Part shown: piece after piece, positions 9,040 through 16,412 of the stretch
How positions within the stretch are numbered: position 1 is the stretch's first letter
Layout of the letters: every line of letters starts with the position of its first letter
From: Burkholderiales bacterium
GTDB lineage: Bacteria > Pseudomonadota > Gammaproteobacteria > Burkholderiales > JAEUMW01
Reading direction: 5' to 3'
DNA length: 16,412 nt
NCBI GenBank assembly: GCA_016791285.1
Contig: JAEUMX010000173.1
Coordinates: 1-16,412, forward strand
Translations under genes and position numbers: made by a program
Notes under the pieces: generated by a model
What the model was told of the DNA's origin: nothing
The model's input: the letters and a program-made list of their open reading frames with translations, nothing else
Database searches by the model: none

Positions 9040-9324
9040 TCAACGAGAATCTCGGTCGTCCAGGATCTGGACGAAAATCTCGTCGTGACGTGTCAGTCCA
9101 AGGTCGCTCCGCGCGCGCTCTTCGACGGCCAGCAGGCCCTGTTTGAGGTCTCGTACCTCCGCTTCCAGAGCGGCGTTGCGCAGCTTAAGAGCATGGTTCG
9201 TCTCGCGCTGTGCCTGCAACTGTCGATCCACGTCCCAGACTTTCATCCAGCCGCCCTTGCCGAACCAAAGCGAATACTGCAGGCCGGCGATGACGATGAA
9301 TAGCAGGATGCCGAGGTGGCGCAT
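9040..9324 (-). CDS. ftsB: Cell division protein FtsB
   Basis: This 94-residue bitopic inner-membrane protein of the FtsQLB divisome complex links FtsQ and FtsL and helps activate septal peptidoglycan synthesis. Residues 3-20 form a single membrane helix with the family signature LQYSLWFGKGGW at about 15-26. A periplasmic leucine-zipper coiled coil follows (about 30-75), ending in LLAVEERARSDLGLTRHDEI, which matches the conserved E-x-RAR-x-x-L-x-x-x-R-x-x-E block. Length is normal (about 90-105). The ATG at 9324 follows the enolase TAG stop directly, with no spacer, so it is the last gene of pyrG-kdsA-eno-ftsB. This eno-ftsB pairing is common in beta- and gammaproteobacteria. The gene converges on chpA. 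Confidence 0.95.
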   Translation of the reverse strand: MRHLGILLFIVIAGLQYSLWFGKGGWMKVWDVDRQLQAQRETNHALKLRNAALEAEVRDLKQGLLAVEERARSDLGLTRHDEIFVQILDDRDSR

Positions 9325-10611
<1,287 letters not shown>

Positions 10612-10637
10612 TCAGCTCCAGCTCGTTCTTGGTGTGT

Positions 10638-11489
10638 TCAACCTTGGCCCGCGCCGAGCCCGACCTCGGCAAAACCCTCGCGCTTCACGAGTTCGTCGAT
10701 GCGCTTCAGGGTTTCCAGCAGATCCTTCATTCTCCCGAGCGGCCAGGCGTTGGGCCCATCCGACAGCGCACGCGCCGGATCGGGGTGGGTCTCCATGAAA
10801 ACGCCCGCCACCCCGGTCGCGACCGCTGCGCGGGCGAGCACGGGGACGAATTCGCGCTGACCGCCGCTGCGCGTACCCTCCCCGCCCGGCAATTGCACGG
10901 AGTGGGTGGCGTCGAAAACGACCGGGCATCCGGTCTCGCGCATGATCGCAAGCGAACGCATGTCGGACACGAGATTGTTGTAGCCAAAGGACGCCCCGCG
11001 CTCGCAGACCATGATGTTGTCTCGACCGCTCGCCTGCCGCGCCTTCTCCACCACATTGCGCATATCGTGCGGGGCAAGGAACTGACCCTTCTTGATGTTG
11101 ACCGGCTTGCCGGTGCGCGCAATCGCCTGAATGAAGTCGGTCTGTCGACATAAAAACGCCGGCGTCTGGAGCACGTCGACCACCTCGACCACCAGCGGGA
11201 TTTCGTCGACGGTGTGGACGTCCGTCAGAACCGGTACGCCAATGCGTTCCCGTACTTCGTTCAAAACTTTAAGTCCACCTTCTATCCCTATGCCACGAAA
11301 GGATTGTCCGGAGGATCTGTTGGCCTTATCGTAGGACGATTTGTAGATGAAAGGGACGTCCAGCCCGGCGCAGAGCGCCTTCAGCTCTGCCGCCGTATCG
11401 AGGGCCATCTCGAGCGATTCGACCACGCATGGGCCCGCGATGAGGAACATCGGGCGATGCAGACCCACCTCGAATCCGCAGAGGTCCAC
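10638..11489 (-). CDS. kdsA: 3-deoxy-8-phosphooctulonate synthase (KDO-8-P synthase)
   Basis: This cytoplasmic enzyme condenses arabinose-5-phosphate and phosphoenolpyruvate to KDO-8-phosphate for the lipopolysaccharide inner core. The TIM-barrel signatures are visible in order: [87 protein letters not shown] and [18 protein letters not shown] place the start at GTG 11489, giving 283 residues (family about 280-285) beginning [13 protein letters not shown] at 11495-11498, overlapping the pyrG stop, lies 5 bases upstream. The frame remains open further upstream to an ATG at 11579, but that would overlap pyrG by 83 bases with unconserved residues. The gap to pyrG is 7 bases, so one operon is likely. 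Confidence 0.95.
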   Translation of the reverse strand: MDLCGFEVGLHRPMFLIAGPCVVESLEMALDTAAELKALCAGLDVPFIYKSSYDKANRSSGQSFRGIGIEGGLKVLNEVRERIGVPVLTDVHTVDEIPLVVEVVDVLQTPAFLCRQTDFIQAIARTGKPVNIKKGQFLAPHDMRNVVEKARQASGRDNIMVCERGASFGYNNLVSDMRSLAIMRETGCPVVFDATHSVQLPGGEGTRSGGQREFVPVLARAAVATGVAGVFMETHPDPARALSDGPNAWPLGRMKDLLETLKRIDELVKREGFAEVGLGAGQG

Positions 11490-11496
11490 GGGCGCC

Positions 11497-13170
<1,674 letters not shown>

Positions 13171-13180
13171 TTACTCTCGA

Positions 13181-13208
13181 GTGAGGATCACCTGCGCTTC
13201 GGTATCAT
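13181..13208 (+). promoter_or_regulatory. Candidate promoter for the Crp-like regulator
   Basis: The -10 TATCAT at 13203-13208 differs from consensus by one base. The best -35 is a weak GTGAGG at 13181-13186 with a 16-base spacer. The predicted start near 13215 gives a leader of about 29 bases before ATG 13244. The weak -35 suggests low or activated expression. Its -10 overlaps the opposing pyrG -10. Confidence 0.4.
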
Positions 13209-13232
13209 AGCTCAATCGTGATGCCCCCTCAA
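13204..13232 (-). promoter_or_regulatory. Sigma70-type promoter of the pyrG operon
   Basis: Read on the minus strand: -35 TTGAGG (13232-13227), spacer of exactly 17 bases, then -10 TATGAT (13209-13204). The predicted start is near 13197, leaving a leader of about 27 bases before the pyrG ATG. The hexamers match consensus at 4/6 and 5/6 positions with ideal spacing. It is the only good promoter seen upstream of pyrG, kdsA, eno and ftsB. Confidence 0.65.
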
Positions 13233-13243
13233 TTTCACGCGAG

Positions 13244-13951
13244 ATGACCGTTCGCGACGCCGATCCAGACGGCACGACGAACGTTGCCGCAGCGCTGGTC
13301 ACCACGCTTTGCGAGCGTTTCCCGCGCCTGGCGAAGCTGCCGCCGGAGGCGCTCGACGAGATCGTACGGCAGGGCCAGCATCTGTTCCTTCCTGCCGGCA
13401 CGCGGGTGTTCGACGAGCGCGGACCCTGCGGCGCGTTTCCCCTCGTCCTTGCCGGCACCATCCGCGTCTTCAAGCAGGCGCCTTCCGGTCGCCAGCTGCT
13501 GCTGTACCGGGTCGAGCCGGGCGAACTCTGCGTACTGACCACAAGTTGTCTGCTCGGTGACACGACATACTCCGCCAGCGGCGCGACCGAGAGCGAGACG
13601 GAGCTTCTCGTGCTCGGTGCACCACTTTTCCACCAGCTGCTCGCAAGCTGCGAGGCGTTTCGTACGCTCGTGTTCTCGATTTTCTCGGGCCGCGTCGTGG
13701 ATCTGATGCAGCGTGTGGAGGAAGTCGCGTTTCAGCGGCTCGACCGCCGCCTGGCTGCGCTGCTGGCGCGTCGTGCGCCGGAGCTGCGTGCGACGCATCA
13801 GGATCTCGCGGACGAGCTCGGCAGCGTGCGCGAAATCGTGAGCCGCCTGCTGAAGAGCTTCGCGGAGCGCGGCTGGGTCAGCCTCGGGCGGGAGAAGATC
13901 CAGGTGCAGGACGTGGAGAGCTTGCAGCGCCTTGCCGAGGAGGAGTCCTGA
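13244..13951 (+). CDS. Crp/Fnr-superfamily transcriptional regulator
   Basis: This 235-residue DNA-binding regulator has a cyclic-nucleotide-binding-like sensor fold at about 30-140, a dimer helix at about 140-172 and a winged helix-turn-helix at about 183-225. The sensor contains LFLPAGTRVFDERGPCGAFP and GTIRVFKQAPSGRQLLLYRV. The phosphate-binding cassette has E94 (GELC) but Y109 where E. coli CRP has the cAMP-contacting Arg82, so cAMP binding is unlikely. C96 and C102 flank this loop. In the recognition helix, R196-E197-x-V199-x-R201 matches CRP R180/E181/R185, predicting TGTGA-like half-sites. The ligand is unknown. It is not a classical Fnr, because the N-terminal Cys cluster is missing. 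It diverges from pyrG and is followed 91 bases later by a DUF2892 gene with a matching operator. The ribosome-binding site (GCGAG) is weak. Confidence 0.88.
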   Translation: MTVRDADPDGTTNVAAALVTTLCERFPRLAKLPPEALDEIVRQGQHLFLPAGTRVFDERGPCGAFPLVLAGTIRVFKQAPSGRQLLLYRVEPGELCVLTTSCLLGDTTYSASGATESETELLVLGAPLFHQLLASCEAFRTLVFSIFSGRVVDLMQRVEEVAFQRLDRRLAALLARRAPELRATHQDLADELGSVREIVSRLLKSFAERGWVSLGREKIQVQDVESLQRLAEEES

Positions 13952-13959
13952 CGGGCGCG

Positions 13960-13975
13960 TGTGACCTGGGTTACA
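13960..13975. promoter_or_regulatory. CRP-like operator, TGTGA-N6-TTACA
   Basis: TGTGACCTGGGTTACA is a dyad with one mismatch to the CRP consensus TGTGA-N6-TCACA. It lies 8 bases after the regulator's stop and upstream of the DUF2892 gene. Its centre (13967.5) is 41.5 bases before the start predicted from the -10 at 13997-14002, the geometry of a class II activator site. Because the neighbouring regulator keeps the R-E-x-V-x-R recognition residues, it is the natural candidate to bind here. Binding is inferred. Confidence 0.55.
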
Positions 13976-13996
13976 GACGGGAGCGACCGCCAGCGC

Positions 13997-14002
13997 TACG
14001 CT
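13997..14002 (+). promoter_or_regulatory. Candidate -10 element of the DUF2892 gene
   Basis: TACGCT matches TATAAT at the three most conserved positions (T1, A2, T6). No recognisable -35 is present. The CRP-like box occupies that place, as in activator-dependent promoters. The predicted start is near 14009, about 34 bases before the ATG. Confidence 0.4.
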
Positions 14003-14042
14003 GACACACGTCTTCGATCACTCTTAACTGCGGGAGGCAATC

Positions 14043-14243
14043 ATGCAAGCGAACGTGGGTGGAATCGACCGTGCGGTTCGGATCATCGTCGGTCTCGGGC
14101 TCTTGAGCATGTTCTACTTCGTCCCAGGCGACGCGAAGTGGTGGGGTCTCATCGGCCTGGTGCCGCTCTTCACCGCGCTCGTGCGCTGGTGTCCCGCCTA
14201 CACGCTCTTTGGCGTCAAGACCTGCTCGACGTCCAAGGCCTGA
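14043..14243 (+). CDS. Small DUF2892 (YgaP-like transmembrane) protein
   Basis: This 66-residue inner-membrane protein has two hydrophobic segments (about 10-28 and 33-48) joined by a short PGDAKWWG loop. The pattern NVGGIDRAVRIIVGLGLLS, then WGLIGLVPLFTALVRWCPAY and LFGVKTCS, is that of the DUF2892 family. The same fold is the membrane anchor of the E. coli rhodanese YgaP, and stand-alone copies are common near sulfur and redox genes. Two cysteines (in RWCPAY and KTCS) are family hallmarks. The function is unknown. GGGAGG at 14032-14037 is a strong ribosome-binding site 5 bases before ATG 14043. The last 46 bases are antisense to the end of the TrmH-family gene. A CRP-like box upstream suggests control by the preceding regulator. 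Confidence 0.85.
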   Translation: MQANVGGIDRAVRIIVGLGLLSMFYFVPGDAKWWGLIGLVPLFTALVRWCPAYTLFGVKTCSTSKA

Positions 14244-15040
14244 CTGCGTCGGGTTGCCTGCCGAGCGCCGGCGGCGATCTGTCGCACGCGCTCGAACAGG
14301 CAGATCGCGGCGGCGGCCGCGACGTTGAGTGACTCCGTGCGGCCAGGCATCGGAATCGCGGCGCAGTCGGTGGCCGCCTCGCGTAGATGCGCCGAGAGTC
14401 CCGCTCCTTCGTTTCCCAGGGCCAGGGCGACCGGCCCCGTCAGGTCCAGCTCGAAGATCGATCGGATGCCCTCGGAGGTCAGAGCGATTACCTGACCCGA
14501 GCAGCGCAGTGCAGCGTTCGCGAGGTCGGCGCGCTCGTGCAGTTGCAAAGAGAAATGCGCCCCCATTGCCGCCCGCAGTACCTTCGGCGACCAGGCGTCG
14601 GCACAACCCTTCGACAGCCAGGCGTCGCTCGCGCCTGCCGCCGCGGCCGACCGGAGAATCGAGCCGAGGTTGCCCGGATCCTGGATGTCTTCCAGCAGAA
14701 TCCAGCAGCCGGGAGCCACAGGCGGTAGCGGCCCGGGAATGCCGATCACGGCGAGGATGCCGGACGGGCTCTCGAGCTCGGTGAGCGATCCGAACAGCGC
14801 GTCGGCCAGGATTACGGCAGGCGCGGGAAGTCGCCGCACGACCGCCGCAATCTCCTGTCCCGACTGGCTGCTCTCCGCGACAAGTACATGCTCCGGCTTG
14901 CCGCCGTGCGCGAGATACGCGTCGAGCAGATGCACGCCGTCGATCAGTGCGAGACCCTGCTTGCGGCGCTCGCGGCGCGACCGCGCGAGCTTGAGCCACG
15001 ACCGGTACAGCGGATTGGCGGGCGATCCGATGTGCTTCAT
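14198..15040 (-). CDS. TrmH/SpoU-family RNA 2'-O-methyltransferase
   Basis: This 280-residue SPOUT-class, SAM-dependent RNA ribose methyltransferase probably acts on rRNA. The N-terminal substrate-binding part includes RKQGLALIDGVHLLDAYL (26-43). The three SpoU motifs are present: motif 1 DIQDPGNLGSILRSAAAAGA (118-137) with N124 and R130, motif 2 VALALGNEGAGLS (204-216), and motif 3 IPMPGRTESLNVAAAAAI (229-246) with the knotted SAM-binding site. It resembles the TsnR/YsgA/RlmB group. The exact target nucleotide cannot be read from sequence. ATG 15040 is chosen because MKHIGSPANPLYRSWLKLAR looks like the family start. The open frame continues upstream to 15739, but only as overlap with two other genes. 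It is the last gene of the lpxB-rnhB-copD-like run, and its tail overlaps the convergent DUF2892 gene. Confidence 0.9.
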   Translation of the reverse strand: MKHIGSPANPLYRSWLKLARSRRERRKQGLALIDGVHLLDAYLAHGGKPEHVLVAESSQSGQEIAAVVRRLPAPAVILADALFGSLTELESPSGILAVIGIPGPLPPVAPGCWILLEDIQDPGNLGSILRSAAAAGASDAWLSKGCADAWSPKVLRAAMGAHFSLQLHERADLANAALRCSGQVIALTSEGIRSIFELDLTGPVALALGNEGAGLSAHLREAATDCAAIPMPGRTESLNVAAAAAICLFERVRQIAAGARQATRRSQALDVEQVLTPKSV

Positions 15041-15060
15041 CGCCGCTTTCGGGAGTGCGG

Positions 15061-15516
15061 TCAGAGTATTGCGGCGCCCACGGTGGCGATCGCGATGGTG
15101 AGCAACCCGAGGACGAGATTGAGAGCGACGCGCTGGCGGATCTCGTTGAGTGCTGCACCGGCAGCTTTCCAGTCCTTCGCGCCGGCGTGCGTCGTGAGGC
15201 GCCGGAAGGGCACGAAGAACACGTGGACGAAGATCCCCATCATGACGAGCCCGAGCAGCAGCATGAGATGAACGTAAACGGGTGCCCCTGCGAAGCCGCC
15301 CATCTGGAACAGCATCCACAGCCCGCTTGCGAGCACGAGCACCACCGCGAGCCAGACCCAGTTGAAGAAGCGCCGGAGCGTCTCCTGCCACAGGGGGAGC
15401 CGCTGCGGCGGTTCGAGGAGTTGCGCGGCGGCCGGACGCAGCGCCAGGTAGGCGAAGAACATCCCGCCGACCCACACCACCACGCCGAGCACGTGAAAGA
15501 AGACGGCGATCTTCAC
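15061..15516 (-). CDS. CopD-like four-helix membrane protein
   Basis: This 151-residue integral inner-membrane protein has four predicted helices at about 4-25, 49-71, 80-103 and 129-150, with cytoplasmic or periplasmic loops rich in Arg. The first helix [20 protein letters not shown], with H8, and histidines H83 and H98 in helix 3, resemble the CopD (copper resistance D) family. The membrane histidines could bind metal or haem, but no function is established for such short stand-alone members. The GTG start at 15516 overlaps the rnhB TGA in the sequence GTGA, so the two are probably translationally coupled. There is no copC or other copper gene in view. The gap to the downstream methyltransferase ATG is 20 bases. 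Confidence 0.8.
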   Translation of the reverse strand: MKIAVFFHVLGVVVWVGGMFFAYLALRPAAAQLLEPPQRLPLWQETLRRFFNWVWLAVVLVLASGLWMLFQMGGFAGAPVYVHLMLLLGLVMMGIFVHVFFVPFRRLTTHAGAKDWKAAGAALNEIRQRVALNLVLGLLTIAIATVGAAIL

Positions 15517-16103
15517 AGCAGCGCTTGCTGGTGCAGGAGATCGCAGACCGGGTGGAACGACTTGCGGTGCACCGGCGATGCGCCGTGCCTGCGCAACGCT
15601 GCCACGTGCTTGGCGGTCGGATAGCCCTTGTGGATATCGAAGCCGTAGTCGGGAAAGCGCGCGTGCAGCGCCCGCATCGCCGCGTCACGCTCGGTCTTCG
15701 CAAGGATCGAGGCGGCCGAGATGCAGGGAACGGACGCATCGCCCTGCACGATCGCGCGCGCCGGGAACGGGAGCTCGGGGCAGCGATTGCCGTCCACCAG
15801 CGCTGTCCCGGGCACGATCCGCAGCGCGCACACCGCGCGCTGCATCGCGAGCAGTGTCGCCTGCAGGATGTTCAGGCAGTCGATCTCTTCGACCTCCGCG
15901 CGTCCCAGCGCCCAGGCGAGGGCGCGTTCACGGATCTGCAAGGCAAGCACCTCGCGCCGCCGCGGCGACAGCACTTTGGAATCCGCAAGACCCGCGATCG
16001 GCCGTCGCCGATCGAGGATCACCGCCGCCGCGACGACCGGACCCGCCAGCGGGCCGCGCCCGGCTTCGTCCATGCCGCACACGAGCAGCTGCGCGCCGCT
16101 CAA
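15513..16103 (-). CDS. rnhB: Ribonuclease HII
   Basis: This 196-residue endonuclease cuts RNA in RNA-DNA hybrids and removes single ribonucleotides misincorporated in DNA. The DEDD active site is complete: D12-E13 in [16 protein letters not shown]104 in ALVDGN, and D122 in [20 protein letters not shown]. The C-terminal [17 protein letters not shown] is also typical. Length is normal. The start is TTG 16103, within the sequence TTGA that contains the lpxB stop. A strong GGGGGAGGG site at 16115-16107 supports it. The next option, GTG in [10 protein letters not shown], would leave almost nothing before the catalytic Asp. The gene follows lpxB as in most proteobacteria and overlaps the CopD-like gene by 4 bases. 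Confidence 0.96.
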   Translation of the reverse strand: MSGAQLLVCGMDEAGRGPLAGPVVAAAVILDRRRPIAGLADSKVLSPRRREVLALQIRERALAWALGRAEVEEIDCLNILQATLLAMQRAVCALRIVPGTALVDGNRCPELPFPARAIVQGDASVPCISAASILAKTERDAAMRALHARFPDYGFDIHKGYPTAKHVAALRRHGASPVHRKSFHPVCDLLHQQALL

Positions 16104-16412
16104 GTGCCCTCCCCCGCCAGGCGCTGCGCGGGACGCGCGAACGCGGGTCGCTCACCGAGCACGATCGATATCGCCTCGATCACCCGCTGCGCCGTGTCCT
16201 GCTTGAGGGCGCGATGCATCTCGACGAAGCGTGCGTCCAACACGCGCCGCCCGTCCGGGTCATCCAGGATGCGTACCAGAGTTTCCGCCAGACGCTCCGG
16301 CGTGGCATCGTCCTGGATCAGCTCCGGGACGATGAACTCGCCGGCCAGCACGTTGGGCAGCCCGACGTAGGGCAGATAGATGCGGCGCTTCGCGATCCAG
16401 TAAGTGAGGCTC
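16100..16412 (-). CDS. lpxB: Lipid-A-disaccharide synthase (partial, C-terminal part)
   Basis: The last 103 residues or so of a gene that begins beyond the right edge. LpxB (glycosyltransferase family 19) joins UDP-2,3-diacylglucosamine and lipid X to form the lipid A disaccharide at the inner face of the inner membrane. The visible part opens with [20 protein letters not shown] followed by [19 protein letters not shown], matching the conserved LTYWLAK...SLPNxLAG...VPELxQ block near the donor-substrate site. A helical tail ends in [10 protein letters not shown]. The internal GTG near 16351 is not the start, because conserved sequence continues upstream of it to the edge. The TGA stop overlaps the rnhB TTG. 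Its presence, with kdsA, confirms a lipopolysaccharide-bearing host. Confidence 0.93.
   Translation of the reverse strand, partial: SLTYWIAKRRIYLPYVGLPNVLAGEFIVPELIQDDATPERLAETLVRILDDPDGRRVLDARFVEMHRALKQDTAQRVIEAISIVLGERPAFARPAQRLAGEGT
16107..16115 (-). promoter_or_regulatory. Ribosome-binding site deciding the rnhB TTG start
   Basis: On the minus strand this reads GGGGGAGGG. The GGAGG core is about 4 bases upstream of TTG 16103. It lies inside the last codons of lpxB and compensates for the rare start codon. Confidence 0.6.

Noticed and set aside
13171..13243. Several GTGA/TCAC half-sites in the pyrG-regulator gap, as possible autoregulatory boxes
   Set aside because: The pairs are separated by 3 and 13 bases rather than 6, and none gives a proper TGTGA-N6-TCACA dyad.
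13971..15158. 395-codon open frame on the - strand across the DUF2892 and TrmH-family region
   Set aside because: It runs in the wrong frame through the methyltransferase and has extreme Arg/Ala/Gly content. The frame with SpoU motifs is the real one.
15041..15739. Upstream extension of the TrmH-family frame to 15739
   Set aside because: The extension is Arg-rich, lacks similarity to the family and would overlap both the CopD-like gene and rnhB. The true start fits ATG 15040.

Overview
The window reads as a chromosomal segment of a Gram-negative betaproteobacterium. The pyrG-kdsA-eno-ftsB order, the lpxB-rnhB-TrmH order, and a Chp-type chemosensory cluster for type IV pili all fit this. The right-hand third looks more GC-rich than the pil cluster. 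Order or genus cannot be fixed from the sequence alone. No rRNA, tRNA, CRISPR array, insertion sequence or phage gene was seen, and no stretch longer than 100 bases lacks a gene.

Positions 1-9004 (+) hold a tight five-gene chemosensory cluster: pilG, pilH, pilI, pilJ and a 1769-residue chpA. Its products form the Chp/Pil pathway. PilJ is the membrane receptor, PilI couples it to the ChpA kinase, and PilG and PilH are the output response regulators for pilus extension/retraction and, in studied species, cAMP. No methyltransferase (pilK) or methylesterase (chpB) gene is present in the window.

Positions 9021-13170 (-) hold the housekeeping run pyrG > kdsA > eno > ftsB: CTP synthase, KDO-8-phosphate synthase, enolase and a divisome protein. 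It converges on chpA at a perfect 18-bp palindrome. pyrG has a good sigma70-type promoter.

Positions 13171-14243 (+) hold a Crp/Fnr-superfamily regulator, divergent from pyrG, followed by a small DUF2892 membrane protein. A CRP-like site (TGTGA-N6-TTACA) lies between them, exactly spaced from a plausible -10 element. This suggests a small local regulatory circuit.

Positions 14198-16412 (-) hold lpxB (partial) > rnhB > CopD-like membrane protein > TrmH-family RNA methyltransferase. Two four-base overlaps and non-ATG starts show translational coupling.

Most of the window is ordinary core genome. The best leads are the Crp-like regulator with its predicted operator and altered ligand pocket, the symmetric divergent promoter shared with pyrG, and the reduced set of phosphorylatable Hpt domains in ChpA. 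I found no convincing new multi-gene system.
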